Source of the DNA: Streptomyces sp. NL15-2K
GTDB lineage: Bacteria > Actinomycetota > Actinomycetes > Streptomycetales > Streptomycetaceae
Direction: 5' to 3'
DNA length: 64,000 nt
Assembly (NCBI RefSeq): GCF_030551255.1
Contig: NZ_CP130630.1
Coordinates: 11,097,001 to 11,161,000, forward strand
The position numbers were made by a program, and so were the translations under genes. Shown piece after piece: positions 49,425 through 58,020 of this stretch (positions are counted from its first letter, which is position 1; each line of letters starts with the position of its first letter). The notes beneath the pieces were generated by a model. It made no database searches, was not told where the DNA came from, and saw nothing but the letters and a program-made list of their open reading frames with translations.

Positions 49425-51983
49425 GTGTCTTCGGGGGAGTACGGGCGGGCGGACGGGGCCGGGAGGCTGCTGGCCGGGCGTTATCGCGTCGTGGCGCAGC
49501 TCGGACGCGGCGGCATGGGCGTGGTCTGGCGGGCCCTCGACGAGGTGCTCGGCCGTGAGGTCGCCGTCAAGGAGCTGCGCACCTACACCGACGCCGACGG
49601 GCCCGAACTCGCCGGTCTGCGGCTGCGGATGCAGCGCGAGGCCCGCGCGGCGGCCCGGGTGCGTCATCCCGGCGTCGTGTCCGTGCACGACGTGGCCGAG
49701 GTCGACGGCCGTCCGCTGATCGTGATGGAACTGGTGGACGGGCCGTCCCTGGACGACGTGCTGCGCGAGAAGGGCACCCTGGACCCGCGCGAGGTGGCCG
49801 GGATCGGCGCCGAGGTCATGGACGCGCTGGCCGCCGCCCACAGCGTCGGCGTCCTGCACCGCGACGTGAAGCCCGGCAACATCCTGCTCGACCGCTCGGG
49901 CCGCGTCGTCCTGACGGACTTCGGCATCGCCACCATGGAAGACCCGGGCGACGGTTCGGCCACCCACCTCACCCGCAGCGGCGAACTCGTCGGTTCCCTG
50001 GACTACTTGGCGCCCGAGCGCGCCCAAGGCGCCGACCCGGGCCCGGCCTCCGACATCTGGGCCCTGGGCGCCACGCTGTTCTCGGCCGTCGAGGGCGGTT
50101 CGCCCTTCCGTCGTACGTCGACGTACTCCACGCTCGCCGCGATCGTCACCGAGCCGCTCCCGGAACCCCGCCTCGCCGGGTCCCTGGGCCCCGTCCTCAA
50201 GCGCCTGCTGGACAAGCGACCGGAGGGCCGCCCGGAGGCCGACGAGGCGCGGGAGCTGTTGCAGACGGTGGCGGACGCATCCACCCGGGACACGCCGACA
50301 ACGACGCTACGGGCGACGACGGATCCAAGGTCGACGCCAACGAAGCCGGAGCGGAGCGTGTCGGCGGTACCGCCGGGGACCGGGGCGCCGGGGCCGTCAG
50401 GATCGGGGGAGACGGAGGGTTCGGCGAAGTCGAGGGATTCGGCCGGGCAGGAATTCGGGGCTGCGGGGCAGAGCGCGCCAGGGATTCAGAGGGCCGGCGC
50501 TTCAGAGCGGCGAACGCTGGAGGCACGGGGATTCGGAGCTCCGGAGCAGGGGGCACCGGAGGCTCCCGGTCCAGGTCAGGGCACTCCAGGCCCCGGCGTA
50601 CCGGCGGCTTCCGGCTTCGGCGATTCCGGGGCGGTGGGGGAGGACGGGCCTGTTGGGTCTGCGGGGGTGCCGCCAGGGTCTGCGGGGGATAGCGGGCCTG
50701 TTGGGTCTGCGGGGGTGAACGAGTCCGCTGGGTCTAAGGGGGACAGCGGGCCTGTCGCGTCTGCAGGGCAGAAGGGGCTGGACGAAGCCCGGTCGTCGAC
50801 GGCAGCCGAGTCCCGAGGCACCTTAGGCCGACCGAGGTCCCGTCTGCGGGTGAAAACGAGCCTGCCGGGTCTGTGGGGGAAGGGGACTGCTGGGTCTGCC
50901 GGGGGGAACGCTGGGTCTGCGGCTGTGAACGGGCCTACCGGGTCTGCGGGGCAGAACGGGCTGGACGGGTCTGCGGGGGAGATCCGGCCTGCGGGGCAGA
51001 CTTGGGCCGCAGGGCAGACTGGGCCGAATGGGCCGGCGGGTCACACCGGCGCGACCGGATCGGCTGGTTCGCCGGGGGCGAGTGGTCCGACTGGTTCGGT
51101 CGGCCCGATCGGGCATGCCGACGAAGTCGGCGAGGCCGGGCACGTTGGGCAGACCGCTCACAGCGGCCACGTCGGCCAGACCGCCCACGCCGGATCGCCC
51201 ACCCCTGGCTCCGCAGCCCCCACCCCGCCCGGGCCGGACCCGGCCGCCACCGGCCCCATGTCCGCCGCTCATTCCTCCCACCCCACCGGCTCCTCCCGCC
51301 GCAAGGGACGTGCCCTGCTCGCCGCCGCGGCCGTCACCGTCGTGCTGGCCGCGGCCGGAACCACCGTCGCGCTGCTGAACGACACGGGCGAGGCCGAAGC
51401 CGGCGCGCAGCCCACCTCCGGCTCCTCCGCCGCCTCGCCGCCGACAGCCGGCCGCACCGACGCCGAGCGCTCGGACGACCTCAAGCCCGCCGAGGAGGAC
51501 GACGGCAAGACCCCGACCACGACGAAGGCGCCGGGCGACAAGGCCGAGACCACGCCCGCCGATGGGACCACCCCGTCCCCCACCAAGACCTCGGGTGGCG
51601 GCACGTCCTCAGGAGGCGGCACCGACGGCGGCACAACCGGTGGCGGCACGTCAGGTGGCGGCGGCACGCCGGGCGGCGGAGGCGGCGAGACCAGCCCGGC
51701 CCCCTCCTGCTGGCACATAGGCGACGGCAAGTACGACTGCAACGTCTGGCGCACCGCCAAGTCCTACACCGCCGACGGCACCGAGGTCGGCGTCCTCAAC
51801 GCGGGCACCAACTACTTCTACTGCCAGCAGAACCTGGGCCGCCGCGAGACGTACGGCGAGTGGACCAACGTCTGGTGGGCCAAGACGGACGACGACAGCG
51901 GCAACACGAACGTCTTCGTCAGCGATGTCTACATAAAGGGCGGCGACAACGACGCGCCGGTCCCCGGACTCCCGGTCTGCTGA
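49425..51983 (+). CDS. Serine/threonine protein kinase with long Gly-rich linker and C-terminal extracellular domain
   Basis: Eukaryote-like membrane kinase of 852 residues. The kinase domain (about 17-280) has Lys49 in VAVKE, the catalytic loop HRDVKPGN at 145-152 and DFG at 165-167, so it is an active RD-type kinase. A disordered 340-residue linker is rich in Gly, Ser, Pro and Ala with GxxG repeats; one transmembrane helix is at about 630-650; then a Ser/Thr/Gly linker leads to a Cys-containing domain (SCWHIGDGKYDCNVW, YFYCQQNLGRRETYG) resembling an SH3-like sensor. No PASTA repeats. GTG 49425. Ligand and targets unknown. The stop overlaps the convergent GGCT-like gene. Confidence 0.85.
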   Translation: MSSGEYGRADGAGRLLAGRYRVVAQLGRGGMGVVWRALDEVLGREVAVKELRTYTDADGPELAGLRLRMQREARAAARVRHPGVVSVHDVAEVDGRPLIVMELVDGPSLDDVLREKGTLDPREVAGIGAEVMDALAAAHSVGVLHRDVKPGNILLDRSGRVVLTDFGIATMEDPGDGSATHLTRSGELVGSLDYLAPERAQGADPGPASDIWALGATLFSAVEGGSPFRRTSTYSTLAAIVTEPLPEPRLAGSLGPVLKRLLDKRPEGRPEADEARELLQTVADASTRDTPTTTLRATTDPRSTPTKPERSVSAVPPGTGAPGPSGSGETEGSAKSRDSAGQEFGAAGQSAPGIQRAGASERRTLEARGFGAPEQGAPEAPGPGQGTPGPGVPAASGFGDSGAVGEDGPVGSAGVPPGSAGDSGPVGSAGVNESAGSKGDSGPVASAGQKGLDEARSSTAAESRGTLGRPRSRLRVKTSLPGLWGKGTAGSAGGNAGSAAVNGPTGSAGQNGLDGSAGEIRPAGQTWAAGQTGPNGPAGHTGATGSAGSPGASGPTGSVGPIGHADEVGEAGHVGQTAHSGHVGQTAHAGSPTPGSAAPTPPGPDPAATGPMSAAHSSHPTGSSRRKGRALLAAAAVTVVLAAAGTTVALLNDTGEAEAGAQPTSGSSAASPPTAGRTDAERSDDLKPAEEDDGKTPTTTKAPGDKAETTPADGTTPSPTKTSGGGTSSGGGTDGGTTGGGTSGGGGTPGGGGGETSPAPSCWHIGDGKYDCNVWRTAKSYTADGTEVGVLNAGTNYFYCQQNLGRRETYGEWTNVWWAKTDDDSGNTNVFVSDVYIKGGDNDAPVPGLPVC
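50640..51200 (+). repeat. G-rich minisatellite-like array inside the kinase linker
   Basis: An exact 24-nt unit (50646-50669 and 50694-50717) and many partial copies with GGGTCTGCGGGG encode GPVGSAGV-type blocks. Gly is encoded by GGG and Ser by TCT far more often than elsewhere in the window, so the segment grew by short-unit duplication. The plus strand carries many G-runs. Confidence 0.75.
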
Positions 51984-52726
51984 ACCCGCACGTACCGCTC
52001 CAGGCCGGAGGCCGTCACCCGTTTCTCCTCCTTGAACAGCCGCGTGCCCCGCTCGCACAGCAGCCGGTCCCCCCGGGCCCGCACACAGAACTCCTCGGGC
52101 GTCACCCCGAACAGCTCCCTCAACCGGACGGAGCCCACGAGGAGTGCGGTGAGCAGGGCCCGCTGGCCGGGATGCGTACGCGGGGCGTCGGGGGTGCCGT
52201 TGTGCAGGACGCCGTGCCGGTTGACGTACACGTGCACGCCGGGCAGCGTCACTCCGGCGCCCACCTCTACCCGCACCTCGCGCGCGGGCAGCCAGGCGCG
52301 GCCGTAGTTGCCGTTCGGCAGCGGCACGCCCTCGCTCGCGTCGACCACCGCGAGCTGCTCGGCGTCCAGCCAGATGACGAACAACTCCCGTACGGTACCC
52401 GGCGCTTCGAAGGGCGATGCGGAGACGTATCCCATGCGGCTGACGTGCGCGGAGACGCCCACGTCGATGCCGGTGACCCGGGCCCTGACCATCGGGATGG
52501 GCGAGGAGATGCCGAACTCGACCATTTTGTGCCGCAGTTGGGCCGGGCTGGCGTTGGAGCCGACAGCCAGGACGGGGACGCGGTCCTCGTGTACGAGAAG
52601 GTCGAGGGGCAGCAGCCGGTCGCCGTCGAGGAGCCCGGACTCCCGCGGCCACGCCCCGGGGTAGAGCAGCGGGTGATCGCGCGGCGCCTCGGCGAGGCCG
52701 AGCGCCTCCAGTGTGCGGTGGTCCAC
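51929..52726 (-). CDS. Conserved protein, gamma-glutamylcyclotransferase-like N-terminus
   Basis: A 265-residue protein of unknown function. The segment VPVLAVGSNASPAQLRHKM recalls the YGSN...Q...R opening of the GGCT/BtrG fold, and a further FVIWLDAEQLAVVDASEGVPLPNGNYG fits, but the full active-site Glu is not assured. GTG 52726 begins 7 bp after the LacI-type regulator's stop, so the two are co-transcribed. Its 3' 55 bp overlap the kinase gene on the other strand. Amide or peptide processing related to the LacI-regulated substrate is a guess. Confidence 0.6.
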   Translation of the reverse strand: MDHRTLEALGLAEAPRDHPLLYPGAWPRESGLLDGDRLLPLDLLVHEDRVPVLAVGSNASPAQLRHKMVEFGISSPIPMVRARVTGIDVGVSAHVSRMGYVSASPFEAPGTVRELFVIWLDAEQLAVVDASEGVPLPNGNYGRAWLPAREVRVEVGAGVTLPGVHVYVNRHGVLHNGTPDAPRTHPGQRALLTALLVGSVRLRELFGVTPEEFCVRARGDRLLCERGTRLFKEEKRVTASGLERYVRVQQTGSPGTGASLSPPFM

Positions 52727-52733
52727 GGGCGGC

Positions 52734-53828
52734 TCAGTCCGCCGGCGGCAGCTCGCCCGAGCCCCGGGTGATCAGCCGCGTCGGCAGCTCGATCCGCTCC
52801 GGGGTGATCAGGGTGCCGTCCAGTTGGCGGAAGAGACGCTCGGCGGCGGTACGGCCGAGGGCCGCCGCGTCCTGGGCGACGACCGTGACGCCCGGCTGGA
52901 GCAGATCGGCGAGCTCGATGTCGTCGAAGCCGACGAGGGCGACGCGGCGGGCCTGTTCGGCCAGGACCCGGATCACGGTGACCGTCACCCGGTTGTTGCC
53001 CGCGAAGACCGCCGTGACGGGGGAGGGGCCGGAGAGCATCGCCTCGGCCGCCCGCCGTACGCGCTCGGGGTCGGTGACGCCCAGCGACATCCAGGAGTCC
53101 TCCACCGGGATGCCGGCGTCCTCCATGGCGGCCCGGTAGCCGCGCAGCCGCTCGGCGGCGGTGTGGATGCGGGGCATGTCGCCGATGAAACCGATCCGGC
53201 GGTGCCCGTGGGCGATGAGGTGCGCCACGCCGTCGCGGGCGCCGCCGAAGTTGTCCGAGACCACCACGTCGGCGTCGATGTGCCCGGCCGGACGGTCCAC
53301 GAACACCGTCGCCACGCCCGCCTTCAGCTCGGGCTCCAGATACCGGTGGTCGTCCCCGGCCGGGATGACCACCAGCCCGTCCACCCGCCGTGCGCACAGC
53401 GCCAGCACCAACTCCTGCTCGCGCTCCGGGTCCTCCGCGCTGGAACCGTTGATGAGCAGGGCGCCGTGGGCGCGGGCCACCTCCTCGACCGCGCGGCTGA
53501 GCGGGCCGTAGAACGGGTCGGCGAGGTCCTCCAGGACCAGCCCGATGCTGGCGGTGCGACCCTTGCGCAGCACTCGGGCGCTGTCGTTGCGGCGGAAACC
53601 GAGAGCGTCGATGGCCTCCTGGACACGGCGCTCCGTCTCCGGGGTGACACCCGGCTCCCCGTTCACCACCCGCGAGACCGTCTTGAGTCCGACACCGGCA
53701 CGGGCGGCCACGTCCTTCATGGTCGGACGGTTGCCGTAACGACTCCCGGAGGGGCGGTCTGCGCGGCGGTGGGTCTCGGGCACGGTGCGGTGTCCTGTCC
53801 TGTCGTCCACTTCGGATGCGTCGGTCAT
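52734..53828 (-). CDS. LacI family transcriptional regulator
   Basis: Sugar-responsive repressor of 364 residues. The HTH is MKDVAARAGVGLKTVSRVVNGE (after a 36-residue N-terminal extension from ATG 53828), with the hinge helix near SARVLRKGRT and a periplasmic-binding-protein-like core (ADPFYGPLSRAVEEV, DGLVVIPAGDDH, VGFDDIELADLL). ATG 53828 is used rather than the frame to 53858, which would cross the operator. It is divergent from the ROK kinase and lies 39-50 bp from a perfect palindrome, so it likely controls the kinase and itself. Confidence 0.88.
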   Translation of the reverse strand: MTDASEVDDRTGHRTVPETHRRADRPSGSRYGNRPTMKDVAARAGVGLKTVSRVVNGEPGVTPETERRVQEAIDALGFRRNDSARVLRKGRTASIGLVLEDLADPFYGPLSRAVEEVARAHGALLINGSSAEDPEREQELVLALCARRVDGLVVIPAGDDHRYLEPELKAGVATVFVDRPAGHIDADVVVSDNFGGARDGVAHLIAHGHRRIGFIGDMPRIHTAAERLRGYRAAMEDAGIPVEDSWMSLGVTDPERVRRAAEAMLSGPSPVTAVFAGNNRVTVTVIRVLAEQARRVALVGFDDIELADLLQPGVTVVAQDAAALGRTAAERLFRQLDGTLITPERIELPTRLITRGSGELPPAD

Positions 53829-53866
53829 GATGTTGTATGAGGATGTGCCGACGAGCATAGAGCCTG

Positions 53867-53878
53867 GACAACGTTGTC
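53867..53878. promoter_or_regulatory. Perfect palindrome GACAACGTTGTC, putative LacI-type operator
   Basis: The 12-bp perfect palindrome with a central CG is typical of LacI-family sites. It lies between the divergent LacI-type regulator and ROK kinase, 119 bp before the kinase start. Confidence 0.75.
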
Positions 53879-53997
53879 AGATGCGGGGGACACTGTCCAC
53901 CGCAATCTCCGGCCTGCGCCCCCACCGCGAGACCGGCCTGCTTTCCTCATGGTTGTTCTCTGGTTGTTCTCACGTCTGACGGGGAGATCCCACACTC

Positions 53998-54951
53998 ATG
54001 CACACCGACCTCGTGGCCGCGCTCGACATCGGCGGCACCAAGATCGCCGGAGCGCTGGTGGACGGCCACGGCCGGATCCTGATCCGCGCCCAGCGCGCCA
54101 CGCCCGCACAGGAGGACGGCGAGTCCGTGATGCGCTCCGTCGAGGAGGTGCTCGGCGAGCTGACCGCCGCGCCCCTGTGGGGTCGCGCCACGGCCCTCGG
54201 CATCGGCAGCGCCGGCCCGGTGGACGCCTCCACAGGCACGGTGAGCCCGGTGAACGTGCCCGGCTGGCGCGACTTCCCGTTGGTCCCGAGGGTCCAGGCG
54301 GTGACCGGGGGGCTGCCCGTCGAGCTGATCGGCGACGGCGTCGCGATCACGGCCGCCGAGCACTGGCAGGGCGCCGCCCGCGGCCACGACAACGCACTGT
54401 GCATGGTGGTCTCGACGGGCGTCGGCGGCGGCCTGGTCCTGGGGGGCCGGCTGCATCCCGGCCCGACCGGCAACGCGGGCCACATCGGCCACATCAGCGT
54501 CGACCTCGACGGCGACCCGTGCCCCTGCGGCGCGCGCGGCTGCGTGGAGCGCATCGCGAGCGGCCCGAACATCGCTCGGCGGGCGATCGAGAACGGCTGG
54601 CTGCCCGGCCCCGACGGCGACACCTCCGCCGCCGCGGTGGCCGCCGCGGCCCGGGCCGGCGATCCGGTCGCCGTGGCCTCCTTCGAGCGGGCCGCCCAGG
54701 CGCTGGCCGCCGGCATCGCGGCCACCGCGACCCTCGTCGAGATCGACATCGCCGTCATCGGCGGCGGTGTCGGCAAGGCGGGCGACGTGCTCTTCACGCC
54801 GCTGCGCAAGGCCCTCGGCGACTACGCGACCCTGTCCTTCGTCCAGCGTCTGACGGTGACGCCCGCGCAGATGGGCACGGACGCGGGCCTGGTGGGGGCG
54901 GCCGCGGCGGCGCTCACCCGGCGGGCGGACGCGACCGCCGCGGGGGTGTGA
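53998..54951 (+). CDS. ROK family sugar kinase
   Basis: Sugar kinase of 317 residues, with no N-terminal helix-turn-helix, so an enzyme rather than a ROK repressor. The phosphate motif is ALDIGGTKIAGALVD, the sugar-binding/ catalytic Asp lies in LIGDGVAIT, and the ROK zinc site is CPCGARGC preceded by GHIGHISVDLDGD. It phosphorylates a sugar such as glucose, N-acetylglucosamine or allose. ATG 53998. It is divergent from a LacI-type regulator sharing a palindromic operator. Transporter genes for the sugar are not adjacent. Confidence 0.9.
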   Translation: MHTDLVAALDIGGTKIAGALVDGHGRILIRAQRATPAQEDGESVMRSVEEVLGELTAAPLWGRATALGIGSAGPVDASTGTVSPVNVPGWRDFPLVPRVQAVTGGLPVELIGDGVAITAAEHWQGAARGHDNALCMVVSTGVGGGLVLGGRLHPGPTGNAGHIGHISVDLDGDPCPCGARGCVERIASGPNIARRAIENGWLPGPDGDTSAAAVAAAARAGDPVAVASFERAAQALAAGIAATATLVEIDIAVIGGGVGKAGDVLFTPLRKALGDYATLSFVQRLTVTPAQMGTDAGLVGAAAAALTRRADATAAGV

Positions 54952-54979
54952 CGGACCTCCGCAGGAACGTTCACTCGGG

Positions 54980-55013
54980 AGCTCGGCCGGCCACAGGGGT
55001 CGGTCGAGCTTTT
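54980..55013 (+). terminator. Intrinsic terminator after ROK gene
   Basis: AGCTCGGCCGGCC (54980-54992) pairs with GGTCGGTCGAGCT (54998-55010), allowing two G-U pairs, with a 5-nt loop, followed by TTTT. It is one of the few hairpins here with a U-tract. Confidence 0.7.
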
Positions 55014-55244
55014 GTATGTCTCGCTACGCGCCTCGAGTGCTTCGCCTTCCACCACGCCGCATGGCCGGAGGCCGCCGAGGGCCTGGTCCAGCGCCGGCGC
55101 GGCGCGTCCGGCCCCACCGAACGGGCCCCGGGGCTGCGGCGGCCGCCGCGGACGGTCCGGCTCCGTTCGTGAGCATCGGCGACACCGCCGTGATCACTCC
55201 GACACCGGGCGTGACCCCCGCGCCGTTCGCCAGTTGAACCCGGC

Positions 55245-55436
55245 ATGAAGAAGCGCAGCATGCTCGCCATCGCCTCCCTCGCCACCGGCTTCGTCGTCGC
55301 GGCGGTCACCCCGTCCCACGCCCTGGGCCAGGAGCTGGGTCACCCCGACGCCGACAAGACCCTCAGCGACCTCGACCGCGCGATCCCCGACGACAGCCTG
55401 GCCGTCGACGACAAGGCACGCGGGCAGAACGGCTGA
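55245..55436 (+). CDS. Small secreted peptide (63 aa)
   Basis: A 63-residue frame with a classic signal peptide: KKR start, hydrophobic SMLAIASLATGFVVAAV and cleavage near SHA-LG. The mature part is about 35 residues, acidic, with no cysteine (LGQELGHPDADKTLSDLDRA). ATG 55245 has no obvious ribosome site. A strong terminator follows 23 bp after the stop, which supports a real transcript. The 231 bp before it (from the ROK terminator) hold short frames of uncertain status, one encoding a segment FVSIGDTAVITPTPGV. Function unknown; not a chaplin or rodlin. Confidence 0.6.
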   Translation: MKKRSMLAIASLATGFVVAAVTPSHALGQELGHPDADKTLSDLDRAIPDDSLAVDDKARGQNG

Positions 55437-55458
55437 CGAGGTACGGCACAGCACTACC

Positions 55459-55499
55459 GTGGCGCCGGTGCCCCCCGAGAAAGGGGGCACCGGCGCCAC
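55459..55499. terminator. Terminator hairpin before TmrB-NUDIX gene
   Basis: A perfect 17-bp stem (55459-55475 with 55483-55499; arms begin GTGGCGCCGGTGCCCCC) with a 7-nt loop follows the small secreted peptide. Confidence 0.85.
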
Positions 55500-55583
55500 A
55501 TGTCGTGCGCCCTCAACTGGGGCTGGTTTCCGTGGCAGGGTGGAGCGGGCAAGCCACAGGGGGCCAACAGAAGAGGGGGAAAC

Positions 55584-56627
55584 GTGACCGTCGTTTGGAT
55601 CAACGGCGCGTTCGGTGCGGGGAAGACCACCACCGCACGGGAGCTGATCGAACTGATCCCGAACAGCATGCTCTTCGACCCCGAGGTCATCGGCGCAGCG
55701 CTCACGCACCTGCTGCCGCCCAAACACCTCGCCGAGGTCGGCGACTTCCAGGACCTGCCGATCTGGCGACGACTGGTGATCGACACGGCGGCCGCGATGC
55801 TCGCCGAGCTCGACGGGACCCTGGTGGTCCCCATGACCCTCCTGCGGCAGGACTACCGCGACGAGATCTTCGGCGGCCTCGCCGCGCGCCGGATCAGCGT
55901 CCAGCATGTCCTGCTCGCTCCGGCGGAAACGATCCTGCGCGAACGCATCGCCCACCGCGAGGTCCCGCCGGACCTCTCCGACGGAGAGATACGCATACGG
56001 CAGTGGTCGTACGACCACATAGAACCGTACCGAGCCGCCCTCGCCACCTGGCTCGCCGCCGACGCCCATCCGATCGACACCAGCGCCCTCACGCCGTACG
56101 AGGCCGCCGCCCGCATCGCCGAGGCCGTGAACAGCGGCACGGTGCCGGTCTGCGACATCGTGCAGACACCCGAGCCGACCGCCGAGACCCTCGCGGCCGG
56201 CGTTCTCCTCTTCGACGAGCGGGACCGGGTACTGCTCGTCGACCCCACCTACAAGGCCGGCTGGGAGTTCCCCGGCGGCGTCGTCGAACCGGGCGAGGCG
56301 CCCGCCCGCGCCGGCATGCGCGAGGTCGCCGAGGAGACCGGGATCCACCTGGACGACGTACCCCGCCTGCTCGTCGTCGACTGGGAACCGCCCGCCCCTC
56401 CGGGCTACGGCGGCTTGCGCCTCCTCTTCGACGGCGGCCGCCTCGACTCCGCCGATGCCGGACGCCTCCTGCTGCCCGGGCCCGAGCTGCGCGACTGGCG
56501 CTTCGTCACCGAGGAGGAGGCCGCCGACCTGCTGCCGCCGGTCCGCTACGAACGGCTGCGCTGGGCCCTACGGGCCAGGGAGCGCGGGGCGGCGCTGTAT
56601 TTGGAAGACGGGATTCCGATCGGCTGA
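55584..56627 (+). CDS. TmrB-like P-loop ATPase fused to a NUDIX hydrolase
   Basis: A 347-residue two-domain protein. Residues 1-170 resemble TmrB, the tunicamycin-resistance P-loop protein: WINGAFGAGKTTTARELIELIP (Walker A GAFGAGKT), DPEVIGAALTHLLP and DFQDLPIWRRLVID match its known blocks. Residues about 210-340 are a NUDIX domain with box GGVVEPGEAPARAGMREVAEETGI. GTG 55584 with AGAGGGGG upstream is chosen; the frame to 55500 would cross the terminator. The TmrB part may phosphorylate or bind a nucleotide-linked antibiotic, and the NUDIX part would cleave a nucleoside diphosphate derivative; both steps are inferred from families only. Confidence 0.8.
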   Translation: MTVVWINGAFGAGKTTTARELIELIPNSMLFDPEVIGAALTHLLPPKHLAEVGDFQDLPIWRRLVIDTAAAMLAELDGTLVVPMTLLRQDYRDEIFGGLAARRISVQHVLLAPAETILRERIAHREVPPDLSDGEIRIRQWSYDHIEPYRAALATWLAADAHPIDTSALTPYEAAARIAEAVNSGTVPVCDIVQTPEPTAETLAAGVLLFDERDRVLLVDPTYKAGWEFPGGVVEPGEAPARAGMREVAEETGIHLDDVPRLLVVDWEPPAPPGYGGLRLLFDGGRLDSADAGRLLLPGPELRDWRFVTEEEAADLLPPVRYERLRWALRARERGAALYLEDGIPIG

Positions 56628-56640
56628 CATGCGGTGACAT

Positions 56641-56669
56641 TCCCCGCCGCTCCCTGGTGACGGCGGGGA
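56641..56669. terminator. Hairpin after TmrB-NUDIX gene
   Basis: TCCCCGCCG (56641-56649) and CGGCGGGGA (56661-56669) form a perfect 9-bp stem with an 11-nt loop. The 294-bp gap that follows is A-rich around 56750-56820 and carries a small hairpin (CTCTCG 56836-56841 with CGAGAG 56850-56855), probably the promoter and leader of the ABC operon. Confidence 0.75.
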
Positions 56670-56921
56670 CCTCGGCATGCCCGGACGAGCCGCCCGACGC
56701 AGACGTTGGCCCGGATCTCCCCAAGGGACCGTCCGAATACCTCCATGTCAGAGCTAACGAAACGTCCCACTCTCGTCAACTCTTGGCAACAAGCGCAAAC
56801 AATCCCCTTTTTGCCCCTTATCCGTCTTGACCGGGCTCTCGGCGCGTTGCGAGAGTCCGCTCAGTCTCACGGCGCCGGCACCCGGCCGCCGACCATGCCT
56901 TTCACTCAGGGGCACATCCGC

Positions 56922-57938
56922 ATGACGACTCCCTACCCTTCGGCGACCGCGCTTCCGGTCGACGAACCGGCGCCCGGCCCTCGCTCCGACGGCCCCGCCA
57001 TCGCCGGACGATCCCCGGCCCGCATGGCCTGGAAGCGCATCAGGCGGGACAAGGTCACCATGGCCGCGTTCGTGGTGTCCGTCCTGTTCATCGTGATCGC
57101 GCTGCTGGCCCCGGTACTCACCGCGCTGACCGGCTGGGGGCCCATCACCCCGGACGGAAAGGCGATCGACCCGGACACGGGCAACTTCCCGCACGGATCG
57201 CTGGGAGGGATCAGCCTCACCCACCTGCTGGGGGTCGAACCGGGAACGGGATACGACCTGTTCGGCCGTATCGTCTACGGCCTGCGCACCTCGCTCTTCG
57301 TCGGCTTCGCGTCGGCCGTGCTGTCCACCGTCGTCGGCGTCGTGGCCGGGCTGGCGGCGGGCTACTCCGGCGGCTGGGTCGACTCCGTGCTGTCGCGAGT
57401 GATGGACGTGATGCTGGCCTTCCCGCAGCTGCTGTTCATCATCGCGCTCACCCCGGTCATCCAGAGCGCGCTGCAGACCAACAGCCACGGCGGCACCGAC
57501 GAGAACCTCCGGCTGCTCGTCCTCGTCCTCAACATCGCGGTGTTCGCCTGGGCCTACACCGCCCGCCTGGTGCGCGGCCAGGTGCTGTCCCTGCGCGAAC
57601 GGGAGTTCGTCGACGCGGCACGGCTGATGAGCGCCGGCCGGCGGCACATCCTCTTCCGGCAACTGCTGCCGAACCTGTGGGCGCCGGTCCTGATCTCCTT
57701 CGCGCTCGCCGTCCCGCAGAACATCACCACGGAGGCGGCCCTGTCGTACCTGGGCGTGGGTGTCATCCCGCCCAACCCGGACTGGGGAGCCCTGCTGTCG
57801 GACGCCTCCCAGTTCTTCCTGCAGGACCCGATGTACCTGTTCATCCCCGGCGTCCTGCTCCTCGTCCTCGTCCTGGCCCTCAACCTCCTCGGAGACGGCG
57901 TCCGGGACGCCCTCGATCCCCGCGCGGCCCGTAGCTGA
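56922..57938 (+). CDS. ABC transporter permease, DppC/OppC type
   Basis: Membrane permease of 338 residues for oligopeptides or related solutes. N-terminal helix near MAAFVVSVLFIVIALLAP, then five more helices; the EAA cytoplasmic loop is REREFVDAARLMSAGRRHILFRQLLPNLWAP, and the ending DGVRDALDPRAARS matches DppC. ATG 56922 follows AGGGG. It is the first gene of a five-gene operon (permease, lipoprotein, permease, ATPase, ATPase), an unusual order in which the inner-membrane C-type subunit precedes the binding protein. Confidence 0.9.
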   Translation: MTTPYPSATALPVDEPAPGPRSDGPAIAGRSPARMAWKRIRRDKVTMAAFVVSVLFIVIALLAPVLTALTGWGPITPDGKAIDPDTGNFPHGSLGGISLTHLLGVEPGTGYDLFGRIVYGLRTSLFVGFASAVLSTVVGVVAGLAAGYSGGWVDSVLSRVMDVMLAFPQLLFIIALTPVIQSALQTNSHGGTDENLRLLVLVLNIAVFAWAYTARLVRGQVLSLREREFVDAARLMSAGRRHILFRQLLPNLWAPVLISFALAVPQNITTEAALSYLGVGVIPPNPDWGALLSDASQFFLQDPMYLFIPGVLLLVLVLALNLLGDGVRDALDPRAARS

Positions 57939-58020
57939 CGCGTTTTCCTCTGAGCACCGGCCGGACGGTCCCACCGCGGGCCGCCGAAGCCGAGCCCGTA
58001 ATAGAACGGAGTGTTACCTC

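Noticed and set aside
55016..55237. 73-codon plus-strand frame with an FVSIGDTAVI segment
   Set aside because: No ribosome site or known family, and it lies in another frame from the secreted peptide; evidence is too weak to call a gene.
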